Positions 1 through 12,100 of a stretch of DNA of 64,000 nt are shown piece after piece. The notes under the pieces are model-generated. The model did not search any database. It was not told the DNA's origin and worked only from the letters and a program-made list of their open reading frames with translations. Made by a program: the position numbers and the translations under genes. The stretch lies in NCBI GenBank assembly GCA_947095585.1, contig OX352762.1:24962669-25026668 (forward strand). Reading direction: 5' to 3'. Position 1 is the stretch's first letter; each line of letters opens with the position of its first letter. Source of the stretch: Nephrocerus scutellatus. Taxonomy: Eukaryota > Arthropoda > Insecta > Diptera > Pipunculidae.

Positions 1-2164
1 AAAATTTCAGTCGTAATCTAGATTTTTGTATTGCAAATGTGTACTACTTTAGGAAATAAGGAACAAATGCAACCCTGCATCTTGGCTTTTTTCAATGTGC
101 AAGAAATTTCAAGTACATACATGCTTTCAGATACAAAATTCCTCATTGAATTTATTTCCAAAATGTCTGGAAAATCTTAATTCAATTAAAATTTAGCTTT
201 GCTGATTTTCAAGAAGGATTTTCAAAAGGATCTAACGAAAATCTTTAACCGTACAACCAAGTCCGCTTCGAATTACATTTCAATTTTCCAGGATTTTCTT
301 CCCACACACTAAGAGGACATCGTTGCGAAAGAATTCAACAAATTTTTTATATGAAACCCGGGAAATTACGGGTATATACTCGTAAGTGGGTAAAACACGA
401 CCACAGCGCCGCATATATTTAATGCAAACGCACACACTCATAGCAATTTCCTTCAATTTATGCAAATGAAATCGAAAAGTTTATCCACCTTTTGAGCCAC
501 TCTTTGTTGTGTGTGAAATGTTTTTTGTTGTGGGTTGTTGGTCGCGGGTCTTATGGGTGTGTGCTGTAAAATTTACTATTTTTCTTGAAAATCTTTTTGC
601 AATGCCATTCCCTTGTCGGTTGCCACAGCTCTGTCAATGGGTTTGCCGGGAGTTGGCAATTGTATGCCCTACAATTGGTGGGGTAATACTACTTTGTCAC
701 TTTGTTTGACTAAAAATGCAATGAACTGTGTCGTTCCATACGGTCAGAGAAAAATATTATTTATAAGTTTAAATAATTTTATGAAATAAAATATTAAACT
801 TTTATTATTATGTTTTGAATTATTTATTGAAAAAATGAAGCATTCCAAAACCAAAACTCCATCTATAACCAGTCTCATAGCAGAGTCAATAACTATAACG
901 ACTTTAGATTTGAACTCTTTTTCACCTCCAGCTACAGAGTCAATGCCGCAGCCTTAGACCATCCTTTTTAAGTCCAAATCCAAAGCAGCTGAATAGCACT
1001 GCAGTTTACCTTTCTGTAACGTCATGCTTAGCGGTGGAATCATTACCATCTGATGAAAGTAATTTTCTTTTGCAAAAAGGAAATTAAAGGATAAACTTTG
1101 CTGTTTTGTTCGAATTTGTTCTTGGAGCGAGCGCGCTGTTAAAAACGTTTGCTAGGTTTACTGAAAATCATTAAGAAGTTGCGTATTCAGTTAAGAAGGC
1201 GAAAAAACGAACTTTTCAAGAAAAAGTTTACCCTCTGGGTATAATACTTGTATGATTTTTCTATCTCTGCAGAAGTTTTATTTCCATATTCTTAAGAGTT
1301 GAACAGCAAGAAGGAAATTGGGGAAGGAAGGAAGGAAGGAACAGACGTTTTTCAGTAGCAAGAAGCAAGAAAAATATGATTAACTTGGTGATTTGCATAG
1401 GGAATCGCACATCAATTGCAACTATAAACTACATTATACCTACATCATTTACTCAGATATGGAATAATGAATGAACATCCTGCAACTAGTATCGTATAAT
1501 CGTCGTTCACTATTTTAAGTGACAACAAGTATAGGGCGTTAAGTTTGTGAGAGAACGAGTACAAAGCAGCAGCGTGAAAAACTGGAATCTTACCATGAAT
1601 AATGTTAATACTTAAAACCCTGCATCACGCATTGTGAATAGATCTTATTTTTATACGTACAGTACCCGATGATGTACTTATGAATTTTCGCGCACTTCTG
1701 CTCATTAAGTCTTAAGAGTGCGAATTAATGAATTATGTGTAGAAAATATATTACCTTTGTTTGGCTTAAGGAGCGAGGAAATAATTTAAGTTATAGGTGA
1801 GGATAGTTAAATAAGAAGTGTAAACAGAGAGGACGATGAATATAACATTGTACTGACATAAAACAAAAATGTATATTATACCTATTGTGGATCAATATAA
1901 GATCTGGACTCTAATGATTACGTACGCAATTTTGGTTTCAGAGCAGATGCAGGTTTTCAATTGACTTATGGTTCTGACATTAAGAATATGAAGAACCGTT
2001 GAAGCACATCAATAGCTATAACATTCACACAATGGTCACCGCCTGGTTGCCGGGTGTAGTGACTCGAGTCCAGTGGAAAATTACATAGGGTCTATTGGTG
2101 CATTCAAACGATCTTAATAGTCCTTGTTGGAAGTAGGTGGAGCAATTTTAAAGGAGCGAATAAA
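1..2164. other. Intergenic, no gene recognised
   Basis: AT-rich sequence with stops in all frames. The longest open frames (around 60-66 codons) show no recognisable domain and no conserved start context. A short GGAA-type microsatellite lies at about 1322-1341. I see no tRNA box A/box B pair and no transposon termini here. Confidence 0.6.
1322..1341. repeat. GGAA microsatellite
   Basis: Perfect short tandem run of GGAA/GAAG units, five copies, in otherwise unremarkable intergenic DNA. Confidence 0.8.
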
Positions 2165-3222
2165 TATGGGCGGGCTGAAATAAAATCGGCCAAGGCGAGA
2201 GTTGGCGCTACTAGTATCAAAGTAATGTTAGCTTCCGTACATACTATCTTTCAAATGTTTTCTGTCAAATTTTCTGACAGCTGCATCATTTAGTTTGTGT
2301 ATGACAGTCAATGAATGCGAATAACTTTTGTGTTTTTATAAAAATTAATAAAATCGAACATCGTGCAATAATAACATAATTGTTTTTAAAAAAGAAAACG
2401 AACGATCACACCGAATCGAAAGATGTTTATGGGGACTCTGCACCTTCGATATCAACAATAATATATTTGATAGCTGAATTTAAGCGCGGTCGTACGAGTA
2501 TTTTTGATGATGAACGTCCAGGCCGTCCAAAAGAGGTCACCACGCTAGAAATGGTCGATAAAATCCATAGTATGGGGATTAACGATCGCCGAGTGAGAGT
2601 ATGCGAGAGGCTGTGTGTATTTAACGTAATATTTTGCATAATTATATGGGACTAAGGAAGCTCGTTGGGTGCCTCGTTTGCTTTCTTTTGGCAATAAGCA
2701 TGACCGTGTGACAACTTCAAATGAGTGTTTTTTTATGTTCAATCGCGACAGAAAGCCGTTTTGCGCCGTTTCTTAACCGAGGACGACTCCATGTCCATCG
2801 CAACACCCCATAGAAAAATGCCAAGATGGGCTTGTCGCCACAGTTCTTTCTTCCACGAAAACAATGCACCGGCACACATCACCGCAATTTGAATGGAAAA
2901 ATCGCATGAATTTTGATACGAATTGGTTCCGCATTCACTTTATTATCCGCACTTGGCCCCCTCTAACTATTATATATTTTCAAACCTCACGAAATCGCTC
3001 GGTGGTAAGAATCTTGCGTCGAATGAGGAAGTCATCACTGAAACAGAGGCCTATTTTGTCAGCATTCAGAAATCTTATTATTTGGATTGTATCGAATATT
3101 TGAAATATGGTTGGACTAAGTGTATTAATATAAAGGAGAGTTTGAGAAATAAATTGAGTTTTGCCAAAAAAAAAAGTTGTGTTTTCTTGTCTAGGCCGAA
3201 AACTTTTCAGCCAGCCCTCGTA
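2165..3222 (+). mobile_element. Decayed mariner (Tc1/mariner superfamily) element
   Basis: A cut-and-paste DNA transposon of about 1.06 kb, close to the usual ~1.3 kb of mariner. The left end (2165-2200, starting TATGGGCGGGCTGAA) and right end (3188-3222) form imperfect inverted repeats: the complement of the right end reads TACGAGGGCTGGCTGAA and both ends share CGGCC further in. Each end begins at a TA, the known mariner target. Plus-strand transposase remains are spread over three frames. An N-terminal DNA-binding part reads AEFKRGRTS then GRPKEVTT near 2476-2545. A middle part around 2650-2760 reads RWVPRLLSFGNKHDRVTTSN. A C-terminal part follows near 2850-3145 (HLAPSNYYIF, ASNEEVITETEAYF). 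Several stops and frameshifts show it is dead. The second catalytic aspartate motif, normally DNAPAH, reads NNAPAH at about 2854-2874. Confidence 0.88.
2405..3145 (+). pseudogene. Mariner transposase pseudogene
   Basis: This is the coding part of the element above. In intact mariners the product binds the terminal repeats through two helix-turn-helix motifs and cuts with a DD34D catalytic triad. Here the first HTH linker (GRTS...GRPKE) and the C-terminal block (LAPSNY, EAYF) are readable, but only by switching frames at least three times. One catalytic aspartate appears replaced by asparagine. No functional product is expected. Confidence 0.85.
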
Positions 3223-4074
3223 TATAAGCGCTCAGGGTAAGAAGTGACACATTCCTGTTCAGGTACTTAAAATTTCTGTCTCTATAGGATTTGAGTGAAA
3301 AGTCTACTCATCTGTTCACTCAGCTCCTATAAACACGGCGGTTTTCTTTTTATGAAAGGGTTCATTCTTAGAGGCAAGTGAAGAAAGTTTTGGAAAAGTA
3401 TAAAATCAAATATTTTTATTTTAATGTTTTAAAAACCACTGAAAGTTTGAGAACCATTGAAATGAAAGTTGTTGCCATTATAGTTTATGTTTCTGGTTAA
3501 TGTTTCTGAATCACTGAGTTAGTATACTGATGTATGTGCGTGTGGGAGTGAGCGACAGGGACAAACTTATATTTGAGTGATTCTCAAACTTTTCTTCCAG
3601 TGACTTTAAAAAGTAAATTGTGAAATATTTTCGTTGTATTTTCGACAATAGATAATAAATCAAACAATACAAACTAGAGGACCGTTTATTCGTATAACAG
3701 CTAAGACCTCAATCATAATAACAATATTGTCGCAATGGACTGTTGCATTCCAGGGCTTAGTTTTTCGCGAGAATTCGTGTTGTGCTTTGACAACAAATTG
3801 AAGGGACCCATAATTCAAAGTCATATCTGAAAGAAATTGAAAATATTTCAGTTACTACTCTCCGACGTTCAACCGAAAAATTTTCTTTAAGTTTTTATGG
3901 AAGTTGAACTTTGAACCTACTGATAAGTAGTACATCGAACTACTGTGCCACGGTGCCCACCAACACAATTACGACTAGTCAGAATTGATTGCAAGCCTAC
4001 CCTAGGCAAGTACTTTTAGTATGACCCGAAACTGAGACACAGAATTTGATTTATGATTTTAACTCTTTTAATGG
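3223..4074. other. Intergenic, nothing recognised
   Basis: AT-rich sequence between the mariner right end and the retrotransposon 3' end. No open frame of note, no tRNA boxes and no obvious terminal repeats seen. Confidence 0.5.
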
Positions 4075-4582
4075 CCGACTCTTCAAATCCAGGAACTTAA
4101 CCGTAACATCCAAGCTGCTGGTATATAAGACAATGGTCATACCAGTACTTACATATGGATCCGAGACTTGAAAGCATTCTGACCTCTTAACCGCGTGCCA
4201 GAGAAAAGTCTTACGGAGTATTGTTTGCCCGTATGTGAGGAAGGACGGTTTCGGAGACTCTGTAATAATGAGAGCTACGAGCGTTACCGCGATGTCAACA
4301 TCGTGAAGAGAATTAAGCTTGGTAGGCTCTGGTGGGCAGGACACCTAACTCGCATGAGCGAAGATGATACTGCTCGGAAAGTCCTTTGCGGTACGATTTA
4401 TGGAACACGACAGCGATGCCGGCCAATCCTACGCTGTAAGAATGGCGTAGACCAGGATGCCCAGAGTTTAGGGATGCATAACTGGATGACATCGGCTCGA
4501 AATCGGGATCGGTGGAGAGATTTTTTGCGAAAGGCCAGGACCGGACACCGGTTGTAGAGCCAAATATGATGATGATGATGAA
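4075..4582 (+). mobile_element. 5'-truncated non-LTR retrotransposon 3' end with (TGA)n tail
   Basis: This is the last part of a reverse-transcriptase ORF, recognisable by FKSRN, then LLVYKTMVIPVLTYGSET, KVLRSIV, VCEEGRFRR and IKLGRLWWAGHL, ending DRWRDFLRKARTG and a stop at 4555-4557. The stop is followed within 10 bp by a short TGA repeat (4567-4582), which is the element's tail. A frameshift near 4200-4230 and a stop after YGSET disable it. A copy of the same family lies at 31625-33100 (same C-terminal blocks and the same GTTGTAGAGCCAAATATGATG junction). A very short 3' UTR plus microsatellite tail is known for RTE-type elements, but I assign the clade only tentatively. Confidence 0.85.
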
Positions 4583-4958
4583 TGGGCGAAAAAATGAAAT
4601 AAATCGCAGCAGAAATTATACTCCAAACTGTGTGTTATGCTTAATACACGAGGATAATAGAAGAATTATCAAGTTGGCAAGGAAATCAAGTTCTGCTGCT
4701 AATGGGACCAAAAGAAGTGAAGGCTGAATGAGAAATAAAGTAAAATCGTTTACCCTTTTCCTTTTTCAAAACTGTGTTTGGGCTTTCTTAATCGACATTT
4801 CAAAATTTAAAAAAGAATCTCTAATTTAAGGGTTTCTTTTAATTTCGATATCTCTTGGGGCAGTACCTCCAGGCAAAATATCTAAACACTATCAAGAAAG
4901 ATAAAATAGAGAGTCCCATATTCATATTTTCTGTTTTTTATGTCATTGTTATGTTTTT
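4583..4958. other. Intergenic, nothing recognised
   Basis: AT-rich spacer between the retrotransposon tail and a SINE copy. No convincing coding or RNA signal seen. Confidence 0.5.
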
Positions 4959-5206
4959 GGAGGTTCGTGGTTCGAATCCCATTAACACCAAAAGTATTTT
5001 TCACGGTCCCACCTCCAGCGAATGTCTGAGAAACGTCCGAGAGTAATTACTTGTCACGGAAAGCTTCTCAATTCGCCGTTCGGATACGGCATTAAATTGT
5101 AGCTCCCTTCCTTTTGTGTGCCAAAATATGCATGCACAACACAAATGGTCGCGAGAAGGGGCTTGTACCGCAACGGGCTGTCGCGCCGAATATTATTATT
5201 ATTTTA
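4959..5206 (+). mobile_element. tRNA-derived SINE, 5'-truncated copy
   Basis: The copy starts just before a perfect RNA polymerase III box B (GGTTCGAATCC, 4969-4979) and has lost box A. It then shares a body with the copy at 36286-36505: AACACCAAAA, then AAGCTTCTCAATTCG, a GGA-ACGGC-TTAAAT stretch, CCCTTC, TTTTGTG and finally CGAGAAG. It ends in a TTA-rich tail at about 5190-5206. SINEs are transcribed by Pol III and copied by the machinery of a partner LINE; which LINE serves this one is not visible. Confidence 0.75.
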
Positions 5207-8128
5207 TATTATTGAAAATGAATAGTGACAGGTCTAAAAATGAATAGATGTAGGGACTATCGGAACATCTTTAAGGTTCACACAAATTTACCAATTATTG
5301 TATTTGTTTGATGTTAATAATGCATCTGTCATAATCGTTCCAGCTACATACCTAAGACAACAAAGAAAATATATATATAAATATATATAATATATTTTTG
5401 GTAAATATTCAGCATAAAATCTAACAGCAATCAAGGTGGGGCATTCAGATTTCTGGCTTATACGATTAATGTCATGAGAAAAAATTTCTTCAACCAAAGG
5501 CGGTTATAGTGGAGAAGCAAAGTCAATTACAATGGCACATAAATGTGAAGCACTAACCAATTGAAGGTTTTTAGTTTTTTTTTTGGCAAATAGTTTTTTT
5601 AGCCGCATAAAAGTACCTACACTATTTACTGGAAGTCACAAATAGAAATACTTGCGCCCTCGACACGAGCGGATTCCATTTGAGTGCTTAATGGGGCTTC
5701 TAGGTGTGTCACCTTTTACAAGTGTGTGAACCTTGACACTTTGTGATGCAATCAAAGTTTCATTTTGAAACCACAAATAACGTTTAGCCGTTCTTACTCC
5801 TATGCTACTTAACAGAGAACAGAAGCCATAATTGCTCCATCCACGAGCGATTAGTTATTACATTTTAACTTATTTGGTAAGCGCGGGTACACTCTTTGCC
5901 AAAATGTGTGAGAGTTTGTGTGTGTCAGTGTAACGGGAACGTGTGTATGACTACAGAATGGGAAGTATTGGTTAACAGGACGCACTGACCTCCAGAGGAA
6001 TTGCTACCACCGCAATGTGCGTTTAGTGTTTCAGGTTAGCAAGCGACAATCCGACTAAATAAACATTACGTTATCATCTCCGCTTGCAATCCTCATCTAC
6101 CCGAGTCGGCAGCAAACCACATTCGTTTGAGGTTGTCAGTATTGCGAGTATTGTGTTGTATGGGCAACAGGTTGGTTATGAGTCTGCCGTAAACATTTGT
6201 ATCCGCAACCGCATTATTTTTCCCGTTTGCCGGGCGGACAAGACCACATCATATGGTGATGGCTGATGGTGATGCACAGAAGAGAAACATGAAAATAATA
6301 TAGAATAGTAGTACAACACATATATCTGCTGTCCGTCCATCATAATGTCCAGACCAGAAAGTAACTGTACGAGTAAGCAGTTCGGTTACTCATGTGGAAC
6401 CGCACTATCCCATAATGAACGTCTTACCGCACCGCACTACTGGGACTGTTATTGTGGCTAATTATGTAATCGACAGTGCGTAGGAATAAATAACTATACT
6501 CAACTGCAACAAAAAGTGATGCAAGTTGTGTCGGGTTGCTTTTAGTAAAAAGTATTATGTAAATATTTTTTCGTAATGTTGTACCAAAAGGAAGTCCAGC
6601 AAGGTTTAAAGTATAAAAAACGTAACTGTGTGCAGGACTTTAGATTTTTAATGCACTCCTCTTAGCTCTGGATATGCATAAAAGCAGAGAATAATTTCTA
6701 TACTCCCTTCGAGTAGAATTACATGCGCTCGCAAAAGTCAATTAAGAACTTCCGCACCCGCACTAACCCCCCAAAAAGTTTATCTTACACCGCAAGAGTT
6801 CATTGACGAATTTATATTAAAAAAGTTCGTTTAATTTTCCGTAAGTAAATAAATGCATGAAATTCAAGTTGAAGTACGGGGAGATGGGAGGCACGATAAA
6901 CGAATCCTCATCAGCTTAGAATGAACTTTTAAATCTATACAACGCATCAAATGCAGACACTTTTCCATACAAAAAAAAAAAAAACATTTCACCGAACAAC
7001 TTTTGGACCAGCAGTTCACTTCTCCAAACGTCCATTATAACTTTGCATTAAACGGTTACGCCTGCCGCCAGCGAAAAATAAATACGTGGCACACAATATT
7101 GGATTATTCTCACACAGTAGATGCTCGACCAGGATTTAATCCTCTATGCCCAGCACAATTTAAAAAAAAAACTTTATACCTCTTATATGATAACAATCTC
7201 TACTTTAAATGTATTTTTCAATGCAGTTGGAGACAAAACGAAAAACCCATTAGTATAAAATGAAAAACTCCTTAGAAACAATCAATTTTCATATTAGATA
7301 AAGAGAAATTACTCTTGCAAGGATGGCGTGTCATGACACTTTTATTAGGTGTAGGTGTAGTCCTTTTCTCTGAACAGATAGTTGCTTCCCAGACACAGTA
7401 TTAACGAACGACATTTTATAAGACGAAATTTTGTCAGAAGTGTTTCATGGAAAAGTATATTTGCCTGTCCAATTTCATTCGTTTTATTTTTTATTTTTGA
7501 GTAAAAATAGATGTAGAGATTTTTTTAAATTAGGATACCGGTTGAAGACCCAAATATAAAAATTAAACTTTTTGATTATAGGTTCTCCTGTTCTGGCATG
7601 TCAGCATCTTTGTTAAATACACTTCCTATCTCTCAAATGTAACAACGAGTACAGGGTGCCTTGGCTTAGTGCCTACTTAGTTAGATAAGACGACTGGCGC
7701 GATGCTAATAATCTCACATGTAAAAAAACCTTATTATAGAACCCTACGGGAGGCAATTACAATACCCCGGTTGAATAAAAGATGATCCGTCTCTTACACC
7801 AGCGGCATATTAGAATATAAAATCTAATTATAACCCTTATTTGCAGAATTTGTTCAGATTTTAGAAGAGATTGTTGATGTTGTTAACTCCTAACCTTCAT
7901 ATAACACGATAAAATCCTGGTCCTGTGTGTTATGCTTAATTTTAAAATGAACTAGGTGTGATGTCTTCCATAGTTGATTAACACTGGTAGTAGATATTAA
8001 TATCAACCACATTTACAAAACGATTTTTATGAAATTTTCAGTACATATTATTGCCAGGTGGGGGAATGCTTAAGGCTATAGTACATCCCCTCCGCATGGT
8101 GGTAACAGAAAGGCGGAAGTTCAAATGT
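5207..8128. other. Long intergenic stretch, no gene recognised
   Basis: No ORF here resembles a known protein; the longest (86 codons, 7003-7263) has no domain I recognise and sits in AT-rich DNA. Part of the right side may be the unresolved body of the Helitron whose 3' end is at 8129-8160, but I cannot locate its 5' end. Confidence 0.45.
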
Positions 8129-8160
8129 GCGGGTAGCGAAGCGACCCGCGATCAGCTAGT
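8129..8160 (+). mobile_element. Helitron-type 3' terminus (hairpin plus CTAG)
   Basis: A GC-rich hairpin (stem GCGGGT at 8129-8134 pairing with ACCCGC at 8144-8149) is followed 6 bp later by CTAG (8156-8159) and a T (8160). Helitrons are known to end in a short hairpin about 10 bp before CTRR and to insert 5' of a T, so the geometry fits. The 5' end (TC at an A|T site) and any Rep/helicase coding sequence are not identified, so the element is probably non-autonomous or truncated. Confidence 0.55.
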
Positions 8161-8162
8161 TG

Positions 8163-8236
8163 TATATAAAAGTAAGCTCAGTAATATTGTATATAAAAGT
8201 TATATCTTCCCATAATATAGGCCTTCTATATAAAAG
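8163..8236 (+). promoter_or_regulatory. Three identical TATA-like decamers
   Basis: TATATAAAAG occurs at 8163-8172, 8190-8199 and 8227-8236, immediately after the Helitron-type terminus. Each matches the TATA-box consensus, but there is no downstream gene, initiator or transcript evidence in view, so this may be only a local tandem duplication. Confidence 0.25.
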
Positions 8237-8565
8237 CTATACGTGTGGAACTCGTATGTATACTTGTCCAAAGGGAGATTATGCCAGATTGTTCTGGTAT
8301 TTTCTAGGTGGTGCAAATAGAATAGAGTTGAAAAGATTAGAATCTTTCCGAAAATGTTGAGTAGGAATAAATACAGCAACTTTATCACAGTAACTTAGTT
8401 CTTATTTGGAGATGATAGACCTACCGCCTATATGAATAATAGTGTTATGAGTGAATAATAAGTGTACACCTGTGTAAACTTGTGAACATTTTGTTAATCA
8501 AAGTTGTAATTTTTGAATAAACGAGCTTGTGTTTTGTTTTTATTTGCAAAAACCATTACGAACTC

Positions 8566-8866
8566 TAAAGGGTGTTTTTTTAGGAGGTTTGTTTTTCCGA
8601 TAGATGTCGTTTTATTTTATGACAGTTGTTTTGACAGCTCAAAGTGGCATTTCTACTCAGTATTGTTTGGCAAATCATTATGAAAAAAAAAAAAAAAAAT
8701 GACATTTGTGAAAAATAGTCGTGGTAGCCATATGCCAGAAATTGTGTTTAAATGTTAAATGCCAAAAAATTATCTACCAAATAAAAAAAAATTTTGGTCA
8801 TTTCATAATTTTATATGTGTTTTATTCAAAAAAAAAATCGGCAACCTCTTAAAAAAACACCCGTTA
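8566..8866 (+). mobile_element. MITE copy 1 (head-to-head pair)
   Basis: A 301-bp non-autonomous DNA element flanked by TA. Its ends are inverted repeats, GGGTGTTTTTTTAGGAGG on the left and CCTCTTAAAAAAACACCC on the right. It contains a 17-bp A tract (about 8683-8699) and no coding capacity. The TA target and the GGGTG start suggest mobilisation by a Tc1/mariner-type transposase; that is inference, as no autonomous partner is identified here. Confidence 0.85.
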
Positions 8867-8870
8867 GATA

Positions 8871-9033
8871 TAACGTGTTTTTTTAAGAGGTTGCCGATTT
8901 TTTTTTTGAATAAAACACATATAAAATTATGAAATGACCAAAATTTTTTTTTATTTGGTAGATAATTTTTTGGCATTTAACATTTAAACACAATTTCTGG
9001 CATATGGCTACCACGACTATTTTTCACAAATGT

Positions 9034-9067
<34 letters not shown>

Positions 9068-9184
9068 CATAATGATTTGCCAAACAATACTGAGTAGAAA
9101 TGCCACTTTGAGCTGTCAAAACAACTGTCATAAAATAAAACGACATCCATCGGAAAAACAAACCTCCTAAAAAAACACCCGTTA
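8871..9184 (-). mobile_element. MITE copy 2, inverted, near-identical to copy 1
   Basis: This is the reverse complement of copy 1 over its whole length. The differences seen by eye are a T tract of 32 (9036-9067) against 17 A in copy 1, loss of two G at the inner terminus (8875-8876), and one clear substitution near 9148. The 13-bp net length difference is fully explained by the homopolymer and the two lost bases. The T tract makes an apparent lysine-rich ORF on the minus strand, which is not a gene. Confidence 0.85.
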
Positions 9185-12100
9185 GAAAGCCTAAATTTCG
9201 TAACAATATTACAAGTTGCGAGTTCATCTGTTTAAGAGTAATATTGGTCTGAGCTGCGACATCTGTGGTACAACCGATTACAAATTTATTGAGTACTTTA
9301 AAATAATCGGTTAAAGGATACTTTCAATCTGCATTAAACAGATAAACAGTTATAAAAAGCAACTCATTGATCTCATTGCAGGTAAATTGGCGAAAAACCT
9401 TGAATAGATTATTTAAACAACAGCTATTCTTTTTAAGATTTCATCCAAATTTTACTTCCTTAATTCCTCGTTCTCTTCCTGTGCTCTCTATAATTCGTAT
9501 CGCAACGTAACTATATCCGACGGTATGGGCACTCCCGCATTGGGAGCATCTATTTGGTCATTGTGCTCCTTTTTTGATGACCATTAAGAATTCTATATAT
9601 GCTTAGTGCTCTTTTGCCATTAGTTCTTCAGCTACAGAAAGGTAAAGTTTAGTTTTTTTTGTGCAGTTTAAGATTAAATCTAGCCATATAGAGTAGAGAG
9701 AAGTAATCCCCTCGGTCGCATCACTCCTAACTGATTTTTTAGTCTCTTTTAAGTTATGTCGACTTGAACGCAATAATCGAAATGAATAGCGAGAGGACAA
9801 AGAAGAACAACCAGCAGGACGACCAATTTTGAAAATGGAAAATGTGGCATAAAATTCAACAGTGCTCTTAGAAGTGGAAACAAAGTGCCCCCATCCTCTG
9901 CCAGTCATTCACTCATCTGATGCATTTGTTACCTAGTGGTGGCTGCGAGGATTGTGACGGAGATACCACCATGTCTTAGGTCCATATCTAGGAAAAATCT
10001 AAATCACTATGCTCGTCCATCCACATCATTGGAAGAGATACAAGAAACTTTTATGTAGAGTCGATGCTCGGCTCCGAGAAAAATTTCCTCGCGTTATCAG
10101 ATTTTGATTTGCCTCGCATGTACTCCCAGAATACTCTATGCAAGATGAAATGATGAACCTGGAAATGGTTTCGTTTCGTTGATTCGTGCTAAAATTTCTT
10201 ATGTAGCTTCAACAGCTGCAAATATAATGAATGAAGAAAATTTCCAAAAGATTCAAAAGATACAATGTTGATGTTGGCTAACATCGGTAGCAACTTCAGC
10301 TCCGGACTCCAGACTCGGTGATATTTGGATGCAGACGAGAGGGCACAGTCGTATGCTCGTCTTTGTTGGTTTTTTGTTGTTTCTGTCCAGAGTCTGATGA
10401 TGTCTCTTAGAACGGGATATAATCGGAACACAAAATCTGAATAGAGAAATAACTCGTAGCTATTATGGCCGAGGCACAAAATATTGGTTATTCACTGGGA
10501 AGGCTGAAACACACTGCCCAGCACAAGAATTGAACTGGTACAGCTGCAATCAGCTTAAATATATCTCTCTGTCGGTTTTTTTAGTTCGTTGTCAGTGTGT
10601 TTGGTTAGTTGTTGCTTATAGACTCATTTCTCAGTCGAGATTTTCTCAACTGGCAAAGCATTAAAGTTCTATGATATAGCGATCCATGTGTAAAGCTGTA
10701 TGCGCAGTACGTAGTAGTTCCGCGGTACGCCAGGGCCACTATAAGTTGAAATAATTTTTTGAAATACATTTTTTCTTTGGTATAAGTGGTAAGTCTCACG
10801 CTTTTGATAAAAAAGAAAATGATACAAAAAAGGATAAATGCTATGCAATGATTGCGGAAATCCTCTCAATCTCGTTCCACTGTTGGCTGTCCAATTCAAA
10901 AACAGATCCGCCCATGAGTTCATGGTTCACGGCATCATCAGCTCTGTTCAAAATGTAATTAATCTTTTTTGGTAGTGGCTCCCCCACCTATCATTTCAAC
11001 TTCTTGGCCATCTATCTATTGGATATGCTGCAATTTTAATGCTGCACGCTACCACCACTATCAGTGTAGTTGTTTAATTCCAAAAGGAATTGAGGAGCTC
11101 CTTCTGAAAGATTGTGATCGAATTTTAATAAGAAGTATTCCTACTCTTTTGTTAATCTAAAATGAAGAATCTTCAAACGTGGCGGTCGCTCGTTCTTCTT
11201 CAATAGGCATCTTGGCATTTTGTATTTTGAAAAATGGCAGCAGCAGCACCAGAACTAGGAAAAAAAAAGTGACCAAAGGAAGGATAGAATACTGCGGAGT
11301 TTTGTTTGTTTGGGAGGGAAACCGCCAGACCTCGACGATCTCGAGGTATCTATCTATTTTGCAGCTACTGATGAACATCTTCCAGATGAAGTCAAATGGA
11401 ATCGCAAACGATACACTGGGATATATAGTTATTGCGAACAGCAACAATAATAATAACAATAATCGATTTCTTACATTGTTCGTTGGGTTCGTTGCTGAGC
11501 ATTGGTGTCGGTTGCTTCTGGCAAACATAAGCGGCACTGAATTAATATATGAACACGGATATACAATAGGAAGGGATTAATAATTCGTCTTTCGTAATCG
11601 AAAGATGACCACCACACCACCATTCATGGAGCGGGACATCGGACGTCTCGTTTCCTTTTGTTATGGAGTGAAATAATCTAAAGAGATAAGAATCTTCACC
11701 GCGCCGAATTACTGTCTGGGTAGTGAGTTAGCTGACTGTGTTGGCGGGTCATCTCTCCCCAACAAACAATAGAAGTAAAAGGCTATACCATCATACCATC
11801 TGCGAAAGACGAAATGCACGTATCATCCTACCTACCTACCATTAATCGGATAACATGGTTAACATACTATTCTTAGGCATTTTTGCGATGATTCTTCGTG
11901 CTGATTAGGGCTCATTTGGTAGTAGGAGGAGGACAGGAAGGCGCATGCCATCAAGCCAAGCGAGTAACCCACAAACACAAAGATACCAACAAAAAATGCC
12001 GAGTGGGTCTGCCGCAAACAAACGAGTCCATAATTTAAGAAGTTCCTTTGTCGTCGGCCGTCCTCGTCGTCGTCGACAGTCGTGAGTTATGCTGCCAACC

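Noticed and set aside
9033..9227. Minus-strand frame ending in a lysine run
   Set aside because: It is produced by the MITE's 32-bp T tract and terminal sequence; not a gene.
11157..11580. Overlapping open frames of 126 and 133 codons on opposite strands
   Set aside because: They mirror each other over the same DNA, are driven by AAT/AAC and GTT triplet runs giving Asn or Leu strings, and show no domain.
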